64,000 nt of DNA from Pectinatus sp. (lineage in GTDB: Bacteria > Bacillota > Negativicutes > Selenomonadales > Selenomonadaceae). Below, piece after piece: positions 18,417 through 26,977 of this stretch (position 1 is its first letter; every line of letters begins with the position of its first letter). A program made the position numbers and the translations under genes. The notes under the pieces were generated by a model, which saw only the letters and a program-made list of their open reading frames with translations, made no database searches and was not told where the DNA came from. Location: NCBI GenBank assembly GCA_020025075.1, contig JAHHSR010000002.1, forward strand, positions 12,175 to 76,174. Direction: 5' to 3'.

Positions 18417-18874
18417 ATATCATTAATCCTGTCTTGGCCGCATTTAAGGACGTCCTTTCACAAATCGGCTTTCAGACAATTGAAAAGCGCGGTCTTGCTC
18501 TTACTGGCTCGACTTTTCCTTATCAGGGCATCTTGCTCAATATCGCCGTCGTCGGTCCTGTCAAGGGCGTCATCTTAATCGGTATTGACGAAAAGAATGC
18601 GGAAAAATGCGCCAGCAAGATGATGATGGGCATGCCGGTCGACGAATTAAACGACCTCGCCAAAAGTGCCCTTTCCGAACTTTGCAATATGATTTGCGCT
18701 AATGCTTGCACGCAATTTAGCCAGGCAAATATCAAAGGTCTTGATATTTCACCCCCGACTATCCTGACGAGTAAAGACCCGGCCCAGGCCATGGTGCCTG
18801 TACCAGAAACTGTCGTCGTCGACTTTGGTTGTGATGACGGCATAGAAATAAAACTTTTTATTGGATTAAGCTAA
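18407..18874 (+). CDS. cheX: CheX-type chemotaxis phosphatase
   Basis: A 155-residue single-domain protein of the CheC/CheX/FliY family, which dephosphorylates CheY. The signature helix reads SELCNMICANA, giving the ExxN pair needed for catalysis. The protein ends in the usual strand IEIKLFIGLS. It overlaps the preceding receiver-CheX gene, so the two are translated together. The pair may form a heterodimer, which is inference. A long hairpin follows the stop. Confidence 0.85.
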   Translation: MDVNIINPVLAAFKDVLSQIGFQTIEKRGLALTGSTFPYQGILLNIAVVGPVKGVILIGIDEKNAEKCASKMMMGMPVDELNDLAKSALSELCNMICANACTQFSQANIKGLDISPPTILTSKDPAQAMVPVPETVVVDFGCDDGIEIKLFIGLS

Positions 18875-18892
18875 ATCGCAGCAAAGCAAAAG

Positions 18893-18953
18893 ACGGTCTT
18901 GCCGCTTTTCGCGCCTATAAGCGCGAAAGCGGCAAGGCCGCCTTTTTTATTTT
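18893..18953. terminator. Strong bidirectional terminator, cheX / nagA
   Basis: A stem of about 16 bp (CTTGCCGCTTTTCGCGC / GCGCGAAAGCGGCAAG, one bulge) is followed by CCTTTTTT. It ends inside the nagA stop region and serves both strands. Confidence 0.8.
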
Positions 18954-20086
18954 ATAGCTTTGCCTCCCAGCCAGGTTGCAATATGGAAAAATTTCTCATC
19001 GACCACGACAAGGTCAGCCAATTTTCCCTTTTCAATGCTCCCGCAATCAAAAAGAGCAAAGCGGCGCGCCGGATTAAGAGAAGCCATATTGACTGCCAAG
19101 CGCGGCTTTATACCAAGTACGGTAATGAGACGGCGCACTTCCGCTAAAAGCGTCGTTGTACTGCCTGCCAAAGAGCCATTATCAATGCGCGCCACACCGT
19201 CTTTGACAGAAAAGGGCAAAGTGCCGAGCATATAATGTCCGTCGGCAAGGCCGGTCGCACGAATTGCATCGCTGACCAAGATTGTCTTATCATGCGGCTT
19301 GCAGCGCAGCAGAACCTGCATGGCGGGGTTTTTGACGTGAATACCGTCGGCAATGAGCTCAGCAAAAACATCATCGCGAGTAAGAGCTGCGCCGAGCAGA
19401 TTAGGCTTTCGATGATGAAATTGTGCCATACCGCAATAGGTATGAATAGAGGCGTCGGCACCGGCATCAAAGCAGGCAGCGGCTTGCTCATAGGTAGCGC
19501 TACTATGACCGAGGCCAATCTTTATCTTTGCCTCGTGCACGGCCCAGCGCGTCAGCTCCGGCGCCTTAGGCTTTTCCGGGGCAATTAGAATTTCACTGAC
19601 CGGCCCACTATTTAAAATCTGCTCAAACTCCGCGCGGCTAAGGTCCCTAATCAAGGACAAATCATGCGCACCACGGTGCTCCTCCGTAAGATATGGACCT
19701 TCGATAAACGCTCCTAAAAGGCGCGCTGTACCCAAAGGGCGAGTAAAACTGCCAATATTGGCTACGGCACGGCAAATATCGGGCACATCGGCCGTAACGG
19801 TAGTCGCCAAATACGAGGTTGTGCCATTTTGGACGAGAAAACGACCTATTGCCGCCAGCGCCTCAGGCGTAGAATCCATGACATCATATCCCATGGCGCC
19901 ATGAATATGCGTATCTATGAGGCCCGGCAAAATCTTAGCGGCACCATAATCGATTTTTTCACAATCATAATAGGCTGCCTCCGTAGCAGGCATGACGGCT
20001 AAAATGCGTTCGCCGTCGATGAAAACGGCACTATCATGGCATACCCTATCGGGCAAAAATACCTCTTTTGCTATCAACAGCTTCAT
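18947..20086 (-). CDS. nagA: N-acetylglucosamine-6-phosphate deacetylase (NagA)
   Basis: An amidohydrolase of 379 aa that removes acetate from GlcNAc-6-P during amino-sugar or cell-wall recycling. The metal motif HIHGAMGYD follows LPGLIDT, and the family segments GLGHSSATYEQA and VSDAIRATGL are present. The ATG has AGGAGG seven bases upstream. No nagB or GlcNAc transporter is nearby. Instead it sits 11 bases after an ECF S-component and downstream of cydC, apparently at the end of the cyd transcription unit. Confidence 0.92.
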   Translation of the reverse strand: MKLLIAKEVFLPDRVCHDSAVFIDGERILAVMPATEAAYYDCEKIDYGAAKILPGLIDTHIHGAMGYDVMDSTPEALAAIGRFLVQNGTTSYLATTVTADVPDICRAVANIGSFTRPLGTARLLGAFIEGPYLTEEHRGAHDLSLIRDLSRAEFEQILNSGPVSEILIAPEKPKAPELTRWAVHEAKIKIGLGHSSATYEQAAACFDAGADASIHTYCGMAQFHHRKPNLLGAALTRDDVFAELIADGIHVKNPAMQVLLRCKPHDKTILVSDAIRATGLADGHYMLGTLPFSVKDGVARIDNGSLAGSTTTLLAEVRRLITVLGIKPRLAVNMASLNPARRFALFDCGSIEKGKLADLVVVDEKFFHIATWLGGKAIK

Positions 20087-20097
20087 GAAAATCCTCC

Positions 20098-20646
20098 TTA
20101 GCGGTTCTTATTTTCAAACAAGTGCTTAATCGGCTTATATAATAGGGCCGTCAAGACGGAATTAATGGCCGCCTTTAAAAGATTAAAAGGGATAATTGCC
20201 GGCAAAATGAGCTCAATGACGCGCTTTAACGGCGCACCTAAAAAAAGCGGCGTCAAAAAAAGGTTACACGCCACCATGACAGCGGTCATAACCAAACTGC
20301 CTGCCAATAAGGACAAATAGGCACCGCGCTGCGTCCACCAGCGCCTGTAAATAAGCCCCGCCGTAATGACGAAACTACCCGTGGCCATGATGTGCATGAT
20401 AACGCCTATGGGGCCAGCATCGCCGTTAATCAAAAGTCCCTGCAAGATGGCAACGCCTACCGTAAGGCCAAGTCCCACCGATGTGCCAAAGGCAAAGGTC
20501 GCAATAAAGATTGGTATATCAGCCGGGTCATAGCGCATAAAAGGCACGGCCGGAATAAGCGGAAAATTAATGACGGCAGCGCCGACGAGCGCCAAGGCTA
20601 AGAGCATCGACACAAGCGTCAGCCGCCTGATTTTTTGACTGTGCAA
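20098..20646 (-). CDS. ECF transporter S-component, RibU-like
   Basis: A 182-residue substrate-binding membrane subunit with about six hydrophobic helices. The pattern of a short basic N-terminus, then PLIPAVPFMRYDPADIPIFI, resembles riboflavin/flavin S-components (RibU group), but the vitamin cannot be assigned with confidence. It would need a shared EcfAAT module, which is not in this window. It lies 16 bases after cydC and 11 bases before nagA, so it is probably part of the cyd operon. Confidence 0.7.
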   Translation of the reverse strand: MHSQKIRRLTLVSMLLALALVGAAVINFPLIPAVPFMRYDPADIPIFIATFAFGTSVGLGLTVGVAILQGLLINGDAGPIGVIMHIMATGSFVITAGLIYRRWWTQRGAYLSLLAGSLVMTAVMVACNLFLTPLFLGAPLKRVIELILPAIIPFNLLKAAINSVLTALLYKPIKHLFENKNR

Positions 20647-20662
20647 GAAAGACCTCCGTAGT

Positions 20663-22351
20663 TCAGATGAGATTGCGCCTTTGCATCATATCGACAAAGA
20701 CACCTTTTTTGACGAGCAGCATGACAGGACTTCCCTCTTCAATGATTTTGCCATCTCCGACAATAAAGATATGGTCAAATCCCATCACACAGGACATATC
20801 ATGGGTAATTAAAAGCACGCTTTTTTCTTTCGGCAAGGCATGAATCGTATCAATAATACCCTTGGCCGTAAGTACATCAAGGCCCGCCGTCGGCTCATCG
20901 AGGAGCAAAAATGGCGCTTTTTCATCGGCAAGGGCCAAAGCAAGGGAGAAGCGGCGCCGCTCACCACCTGAAAGCAAACAGCCATTTTGTCCTAGCGGGG
21001 CGTCAAGCCCAAGTGTTTCATCGGCAATAAAATAATCAAGACCAGCCATCGATAAGGCCTTTGCAATGGCTGCATCATCTATACCTTCATACAAAAGGGC
21101 AAAATGCTCTCGCACCGTAAGGTCAAAAATATACTGGTCTTGCAGCGCTACCCTAATTTTAGAGCGCACTATTACATCGTCTAAGGTATCATAAGGCGCA
21201 CCCTCTTGATAAATGGCTCCCCCTGAATAGGCAAACAACTTCAAAAGCAGCTTTACCAAAGTGCTCTTGCCCGTGCCGCTCGGCCCTGTCAAAACGACCT
21301 TTTCGCCCTTGCCTATCAGCATATCCAAAGATTTATAGACACTTTGCCCCTCAGCATAGCTAAAGCTGAGCTTTTCCACCGCACAGACTTCATTTTCGTC
21401 GGCATCATTAGCCGCAGCTGGATAAGAATCAGAATGGGCCTTTAAAATGGCATCTAAATCGCGCCAGGCAGCCTTAGCCTTTAAGACCTGTTCCCCTAGG
21501 CCAGAAAGAGGCACGATGATTTCAAAAGCTGCCATGCAGGAAAACAAAAGCACTACTGCATCAATCGGCGCTATTTTATCGGGTTCAGCAATAAAAATGA
21601 GCAAGAGGGCTAAAACTGCCAGAGCACTCACAAATCGCCCATAAGCCAAAGCTGCAGCCGTCAGCTCAAAATCTTCTGTTTCCACTTCATCAAGCCTTGC
21701 CGCTTGGCGCAAAGCGCGCTGCGCGCACCTGTCGCCATAGCGATAAACGAGCATTTCCCGCGCCCCATCGATAAAGTCCCAAATTTCATCGCTCATCGAA
21801 ATAGTAGGACGATTGTGCCGTACAAGGCAGGTGACAGGCACGGCGGCAACGATGAGGGCAAAAGCCACAATTATTATCATGCTTGCCGCAAGACTATAAA
21901 AAGAAAGATAGACGACAAGCCCCAGCACGACAATCCCCGCTGTAAGAGGCGGCATGAGCACGCGCAAAACTGCATCGCGCAAATCGTCGAGCGCTTTGAC
22001 AATTAAGTGCAAAAAATCGCCACGGCGCATCGGTCGACTGGTAAGCGGCAAAGCGGCAATCGCTCGCTCGTAGATGTAAATGCGCAGCTCTTCCCAAATG
22101 CGAAAAGCCGCCGTATGGGAAAAATAGCGCTCTAAATACCGGAAAGACGCGCGAAAAATGCCAAAAGCGCGCACAGCGACGATAGCCGTCGACAAAAGGT
22201 AAAGCGGCACCTTGAGGCCAGCACTGATAATGAGGTAAGCCGATACCCCCATAAGGCCAATAACGCTGACATTGCAGATGATGCCACAGGTTGCCGCCAA
22301 GATGATGCGCGGCCAAAAAGGCTTTATTAAGCTGAAAATTGGCGCTTTCAT
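20663..22351 (-). CDS. cydC: Thiol reductant ABC exporter subunit CydC
   Basis: Half of the CydDC heterodimeric ABC exporter, which moves cysteine/glutathione-type thiols and is needed to assemble cytochrome bd. Six hydrophobic helices fill residues 1-300. The ATPase follows, with Walker A GPSGTGKST, signature LSGGERRRFSLALAL and Walker B FLLLDEPTAGLD. It has 562 aa. The start overlaps the cydD stop by four bases. Confidence 0.9.
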   Translation of the reverse strand: MKAPIFSLIKPFWPRIILAATCGIICNVSVIGLMGVSAYLIISAGLKVPLYLLSTAIVAVRAFGIFRASFRYLERYFSHTAAFRIWEELRIYIYERAIAALPLTSRPMRRGDFLHLIVKALDDLRDAVLRVLMPPLTAGIVVLGLVVYLSFYSLAASMIIIVAFALIVAAVPVTCLVRHNRPTISMSDEIWDFIDGAREMLVYRYGDRCAQRALRQAARLDEVETEDFELTAAALAYGRFVSALAVLALLLIFIAEPDKIAPIDAVVLLFSCMAAFEIIVPLSGLGEQVLKAKAAWRDLDAILKAHSDSYPAAANDADENEVCAVEKLSFSYAEGQSVYKSLDMLIGKGEKVVLTGPSGTGKSTLVKLLLKLFAYSGGAIYQEGAPYDTLDDVIVRSKIRVALQDQYIFDLTVREHFALLYEGIDDAAIAKALSMAGLDYFIADETLGLDAPLGQNGCLLSGGERRRFSLALALADEKAPFLLLDEPTAGLDVLTAKGIIDTIHALPKEKSVLLITHDMSCVMGFDHIFIVGDGKIIEEGSPVMLLVKKGVFVDMMQRRNLI

Positions 22352-24072
22352 CCGATATCAACATCCTCCTTCACGTTGCTGACCATTTCATAGTACATGC
22401 CTTGATTTTGGCATAGTTCGTCGTGCGTTCCCCTTTCAATGACCGTCCCCTCTTCGATAACATAAATCATATCCGCCTTTTTTATCGATTCAAGGCGATG
22501 TGCAATGGTAATGACCGTGCGCCCGGCAGATAAGAGGTCGAGGCTTTTTTGTATAGAATCTTCCGTTGCCACGTCAATGCCTTCCATGGGCTCATCCAAA
22601 AGGAGCAGCGGCGCATCGGCCAAAAAAGCGCGAGCTAAAGCGATACGGCGCTTTTGTCCCTCGCTGATACTGCGATTGCCACTGCCTAAAAGCGTATCGA
22701 GCTTTTGCGGCAAGGTCTCTACCCAGCTGTCAAGCCCCGCTTGCACCAAAGCCTTTTGCAGGGCTTCAGATGATGCCTGCTGCCCAAGGCAGATATTTTC
22801 GCGCAAGGAACCGCAAAAGATATGCGCGCTTTGCGGCACATAGGCAATATTTTTATACCAGGAAGTATCCTCAATGGCATTTAAGTCGGTTCCATCAACT
22901 AAAATCTTGCCCTTTTGCGGTCTAACAAATTTTAAAAGCAAGGAAAAAATTGTCGATTTTCCCGCACCGCTGCGACCGACAAAAGCGACCTTACTGCCGC
23001 CTTCAATGACAAAATTTAAATCGTGTACCGCCTCTTTGCCGGCTTCATCATAGGAAAAGGCCACTGCCTGAAACTCAAGGCGCGCCTTTTTAATAACGCC
23101 AGCACTCCCCTCTTCGGCCTCAGCTGCCGCCGTTTGCGGCAAGGCGCCATATATCTTGACAGCATTGACAAGTGCTCCCATCGCCTCATGAAACATGCTG
23201 CTCACATTGCGCAGTGGCTGATAAAATTCCGGCGCAACGAGCAAGATGAAAATGGCAGGGAAAAAGACAAGATGACCATCAAGCAGGCGGAAGGCAATAT
23301 CGACCGCAATGATGGCAATGCTCAAGGTAGCGACAAGCTCAATGAAAAAAGCCGACAAAAAAGCTATCCGCAAGACGCGCAGCACCGAATGAGAAAACTC
23401 ATTGCCACTCTTGCTGAGCCGCTCCAGCTCCGCTTCGGAACGATTATATATCTTAATCACCATAATGCCCGATATAAGGTCCATGAATTTTTTGCTCAAT
23501 GCGGTAAGGGAAAGCCATTGCCGCTCGTTTTCAGCCTCGGCCTTTTTGCCGATGAGGAACATCAAAAACGGGATGAGCGGCAAAGTCGCCAAAAAGATAA
23601 GCGCCGAAATCCAATCATAAAACAGTGCAATAATGATAACAAATAAAGGCAAAAGGACTGCCGTCAATAAAGAGGGCAGGAACTTGGCAAAGTACGGTTC
23701 AAATGACCCAATGCCATCTGTCAGAAGCATGATGCTATCGCCTTTTTGCAGCGGTCCGAATGGGCTGCCATGCGTCAATTCACCAATGCACGATGCGCGC
23801 AACCGCCGCTTCACCTTTGCCGCAATGCCGTGAGCAAAAAACTTGATGAGCAACTCAGCGACGATTTCCATCACAAAAAATAAAAACAGCAATGTCAGAT
23901 ATGGCACTGCTGTTTCCGTCTTTAAATGGGAAAATATCATCTTATCGATAATATCTGCTAAGCAAAAACAGCGCGCAAGAACAGCAACAGTGCGCAAGAC
24001 GTCCAAAAAGACGATGACACATGACTGATGTTTGTAGGGCCGCAATTCTTTAAGCAAATTTTTATCAATCAT
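22348..24072 (-). CDS. cydD: Thiol reductant ABC exporter subunit CydD
   Basis: Partner of CydC, 574 aa. The N-terminal half is a six-helix exporter domain. The nucleotide-binding domain has Walker A GRSGAGKST and Walker B LLLLDEPMEGID. The signature reads ISEGQKRRIALARA, so the first Gly of LSGGQ is Glu here. It lies 18 bases after cydB, in the classical cydABDC order. Confidence 0.9.
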   Translation of the reverse strand: MIDKNLLKELRPYKHQSCVIVFLDVLRTVAVLARCFCLADIIDKMIFSHLKTETAVPYLTLLFLFFVMEIVAELLIKFFAHGIAAKVKRRLRASCIGELTHGSPFGPLQKGDSIMLLTDGIGSFEPYFAKFLPSLLTAVLLPLFVIIIALFYDWISALIFLATLPLIPFLMFLIGKKAEAENERQWLSLTALSKKFMDLISGIMVIKIYNRSEAELERLSKSGNEFSHSVLRVLRIAFLSAFFIELVATLSIAIIAVDIAFRLLDGHLVFFPAIFILLVAPEFYQPLRNVSSMFHEAMGALVNAVKIYGALPQTAAAEAEEGSAGVIKKARLEFQAVAFSYDEAGKEAVHDLNFVIEGGSKVAFVGRSGAGKSTIFSLLLKFVRPQKGKILVDGTDLNAIEDTSWYKNIAYVPQSAHIFCGSLRENICLGQQASSEALQKALVQAGLDSWVETLPQKLDTLLGSGNRSISEGQKRRIALARAFLADAPLLLLDEPMEGIDVATEDSIQKSLDLLSAGRTVITIAHRLESIKKADMIYVIEEGTVIERGTHDELCQNQGMYYEMVSNVKEDVDIG

Positions 24073-24090
24073 TTTCCTTCAAATCCGTAT

Positions 24091-25104
24091 TTAATATTCT
24101 AAATCATCTTTCGCCGTCAAGCGCTTCTTGAAAAGCCAATATGCCCAAATCTGATAGGCAAGGACAATCGGCACAAAAACAACAGCGGCAAAAGTCATAA
24201 TTTTTAGCGTATAAGGCGTCGATGAAGCGTTGGATATGCCTAAGCTCCAAAGCGGATTCATCGTCGAGAGCAGGATGTGCGGGAAAAGGCCGGCAAAAGT
24301 GCTAATCGTTACGAGCACGATGGAAAGCGAGCTGCCGATAAAGGTTCTTCTAAAGCGTCCCTTGTAGTTCATATAGACGCTCCAAATGAAGATTACCGCC
24401 GTCACGAGCATGCCTACGACGAAAGCTGGTGAATGGAACATGTGCGTATCGAGATAGGTAAAGAACAAGAACAGCACATAGATGATGACGGCCGTGCCGC
24501 CAACACAGGTACCCACGCGGCGCAAGCGGTCAGTAAAAGCCATCTGGCGGTCAAGGCGAAGCCCAAGGTAGGCAATGCCATGAAACGAAAAGACGGCGAC
24601 GAACAAAAGGCCACCCAAAACAGTGTAGACGGAGATGAGGTCCCAAAAACCGCCCAGATAAATGCCATCAGCATTAATCATGAAGCCCTTTAAGAGATTA
24701 GCAACGGCAACGCCCCACAAAAAGGCGACGAGGGCGCTAGAAACGCACATCACGCGATCCCACGTGCCACGCCACCAGATAGAAGCGCGCTGGCTGCGAA
24801 ATTCAATGGCTACGCCGCGCAAGATAAGGCCGACGAGCATGAAAAACAGGGCCAGATAAAAGCTGCTGAAAAGCGTCGCATAAACCTGTGGAAAAGCCGC
24901 AAACATCGCTCCTCCAGCCGTAATCATCCACACTTCATTGCCACCCCAGACGGGTCCAATGCTATTTAGCATGAGCCGTCTTTCCTTGTCATCAGAGGTA
25001 ACGAATGGCAAGAGCATGCCAACGCCATAGTCAAAGCCTTCGAGAAAGAAAAAGCCGCTAAACAAAACGACTAAGAGCACGAACCACAAAATAGCCAGTT
25101 CCAT
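24091..25104 (-). CDS. cydB: Cytochrome bd ubiquinol/menaquinol oxidase subunit II (CydB)
   Basis: The second membrane subunit of cytochrome bd (337 aa, eight or nine helices). It is recognised by the start LAILWFVLLVVLFSGFFFLEGFDYGVG and by NSIGPVWGGNEVWMITAGGAMFAAFP. Its ATG shares one base with the cydA stop. The oxidase would reduce oxygen with menaquinol, which agrees with mqnC in this window. Confidence 0.95.
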   Translation of the reverse strand: MELAILWFVLLVVLFSGFFFLEGFDYGVGMLLPFVTSDDKERRLMLNSIGPVWGGNEVWMITAGGAMFAAFPQVYATLFSSFYLALFFMLVGLILRGVAIEFRSQRASIWWRGTWDRVMCVSSALVAFLWGVAVANLLKGFMINADGIYLGGFWDLISVYTVLGGLLFVAVFSFHGIAYLGLRLDRQMAFTDRLRRVGTCVGGTAVIIYVLFLFFTYLDTHMFHSPAFVVGMLVTAVIFIWSVYMNYKGRFRRTFIGSSLSIVLVTISTFAGLFPHILLSTMNPLWSLGISNASSTPYTLKIMTFAAVVFVPIVLAYQIWAYWLFKKRLTAKDDLEY

Positions 25105-26456
25105 TATAAGCCACTCCTTTCATCCGTTACATCTTTTTTGAGTGCCTTAGCGGCAAGGCCCAATGCCACAACAATTAAGATGGCATAAAGCAAAGTAAAG
25201 CCAACTACCGTAATCCACGTATCGGTAGTAGTGAGATTTTGCGAAACCGAATCGGAAACCTTCTGCAAGCCGTAAACAATCCACGGCTGACGGCCATTTT
25301 CTGCTAAAATCCAGCCCGTCGTATTGGCGACAAAGGGCAAAATAGAGGTGCAGACGAGAAACTTAAGCCACAAATTGCTATATTCACTGAGGCGTTTGCG
25401 CTTCCAAAGATAAAGCGTGCCCAATGCAGCAAGCGCCATAATGCCGCCGCTAGCAAGCATAAGTCTAAAGCTCCAAAACAGGATATTGACATTGGGAATG
25501 TAATTGTCATTGCCATATTTAAGGGAATATTCCTGCTGCAGCTGTTTAATGCCTTTTATTTCGCCTGAAGGCTTATTGTACATGAGCATTGAAAGGGCAT
25601 CAGGTATTTCCAGCTCATAATTATTCTTTTCCTGCGAGGCATCTATCGAGGCATAAAGGGCAAACGGGGCAGGATTTTTGCTATCCCAAAGTGCTTCCAT
25701 AGCTGCAAGCTTCATCGGTTGGCTAAAGCCAACATAACGAGTATGCAAATGGCCAGTCAGACTTACCAATAAAACGCCAGCAGTCGCATAAACGGCAGCT
25801 ATCTGCAAGCCCTTCTTGTATATTTCGACATTTTCTTTAACCAGGAGTTTATAGGCGCAAATACCCATTGCTACCATGCCGGCCGTGCAGACACCAGCAG
25901 TCCAGACATGGCCAAACTGTCCCCAAAGATAAGGGTTGGTGACAAGGTCCAAAAAGCTCTTCATTTCAGCGCGGCCATCTTTAATCATATAGCCAACTGG
26001 ATGCTGCATAAATGCATTGGCAGTCAAAATCCAAAAAGCAGATAAATTACTGCCAAACGCAACGAGCCAAATGAAAAAGCAGCGCCATTTTTCTGACACG
26101 CGTCCTTCACTGAATATCCATACGCCAATGAAAACGGATTCAAGGTAAAAGGCCATCAGCGCTTCCATAGCTAGCGGTGCGCCAAAAACGTCCCCCATAA
26201 AGCGCGAATATTCGGCCCAGTTCATGCCAAATTGAAATTCTTGGACGATACCAGTAACAACGCCCATGGCAAAGTTAATCAAAAATAGCTTGCCAAACAT
26301 TTTTGCTAGGTATTTATAAGTGCTGTTGCCATTTTTTAGATAAAGAGTAGAGAGAATAGCCACAAAAATGGACAAGCCCAGCGTTACCGGCACGAAAAAG
26401 AAGTGATAAACAGTTACGATAGCGAACTGCAATCTAGATAGTGTGATAACGTCCAT
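25104..26456 (-). CDS. cydA: Cytochrome bd oxidase subunit I (CydA)
   Basis: The heme-carrying subunit (450 aa). His18 near the N-terminus is the heme b595 ligand. The FGHVWTAG histidine and the FRLMLASGG methionine are the heme b558 ligands, and GRQPW is the conserved loop. The Q-loop is of the short type found in Firmicutes. It heads the cyd operon behind a good promoter and has AAAGGAT before the ATG. Confidence 0.95.
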   Translation of the reverse strand: MDVITLSRLQFAIVTVYHFFFVPVTLGLSIFVAILSTLYLKNGNSTYKYLAKMFGKLFLINFAMGVVTGIVQEFQFGMNWAEYSRFMGDVFGAPLAMEALMAFYLESVFIGVWIFSEGRVSEKWRCFFIWLVAFGSNLSAFWILTANAFMQHPVGYMIKDGRAEMKSFLDLVTNPYLWGQFGHVWTAGVCTAGMVAMGICAYKLLVKENVEIYKKGLQIAAVYATAGVLLVSLTGHLHTRYVGFSQPMKLAAMEALWDSKNPAPFALYASIDASQEKNNYELEIPDALSMLMYNKPSGEIKGIKQLQQEYSLKYGNDNYIPNVNILFWSFRLMLASGGIMALAALGTLYLWKRKRLSEYSNLWLKFLVCTSILPFVANTTGWILAENGRQPWIVYGLQKVSDSVSQNLTTTDTWITVVGFTLLYAILIVVALGLAAKALKKDVTDERSGL

Positions 26457-26497
26457 CTATGTTCATCCTTTCGATAAAAATAATTTATTTATAGTAC

Positions 26498-26526
26498 AGT
26501 ATAAAATTTTCTTGCTAAAAATGCAA
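26498..26526 (-). promoter_or_regulatory. Promoter of the cyd operon
   Basis: On the minus strand TTGCAT and TATACT are separated by 17 bases; the leader to cydA would be about 35 bases. A clear Rex or FNR operator was not recognised. Confidence 0.6.
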
Positions 26527-26557
26527 CTAAAAACATCGGTTTAACTTTTTACCAAAA

Positions 26558-26596
26558 TAAAAAGGCGGGATGTCCACCGTAGCGGCATCCCGTCTT
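26558..26596 (-). terminator. Intrinsic terminator of the pts operon
   Basis: On the minus strand CGGGATG pairs with CATCCCG around a short inner hairpin, followed by CCTTTTTA. It lies just after the small gene that ends the ptsH-ptsI unit. Confidence 0.75.
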
Positions 26597-26600
26597 ATAT

Positions 26601-26975
26601 CTATCTGTTTTTTCTAAGCTGTTCTTGCAAAAAATTGGCGTAATTTTGGTGCTGCTCTAGGGCAAAATGCAACCGCTTTTTTACTTCTGGCGGCAACTGA
26701 CCGTCAGCTTCGGAAGCGCTTATCTTTTGAATGCGCTCTTGCACGGCCTCAAGCACGCAAGAAAGCGGCTTTTCCTGCCTAAGGCCCAGGCCATATACCG
26801 CATTAAGGCATTTTTCCACCTCAGCGGCATAGCCTTGTTCTCCGGATAAAAGTTCCAACTGCCCTGCCAAAGCATTGATGATGTCATAAGGGTCTTGCCC
26901 CTCATTAATCATCACGATGAGACTGGTCTTGACATTTTGCAACTTGCCAAAAAAGACCTCATCTGTATTTTCCAT
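26601..26975 (-). CDS. Conserved-looking hypothetical protein downstream of ptsI
   Basis: I do not recognise this 124-residue protein. It is soluble, predicted mostly helical, with paired cysteines at about 64 and 78 and a basic C-terminal helix ending in QEQLRKNR. It starts two bases after the ptsI stop and ends at the operon terminator, so it is surely co-transcribed with ptsI. There is no signal peptide or membrane segment. A role in PTS control is possible but has no direct support. Confidence 0.7.
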   Translation of the reverse strand: MENTDEVFFGKLQNVKTSLIVMINEGQDPYDIINALAGQLELLSGEQGYAAEVEKCLNAVYGLGLRQEKPLSCVLEAVQERIQKISASEADGQLPPEVKKRLHFALEQHQNYANFLQEQLRKNR

Positions 26976-26977
26976 CT

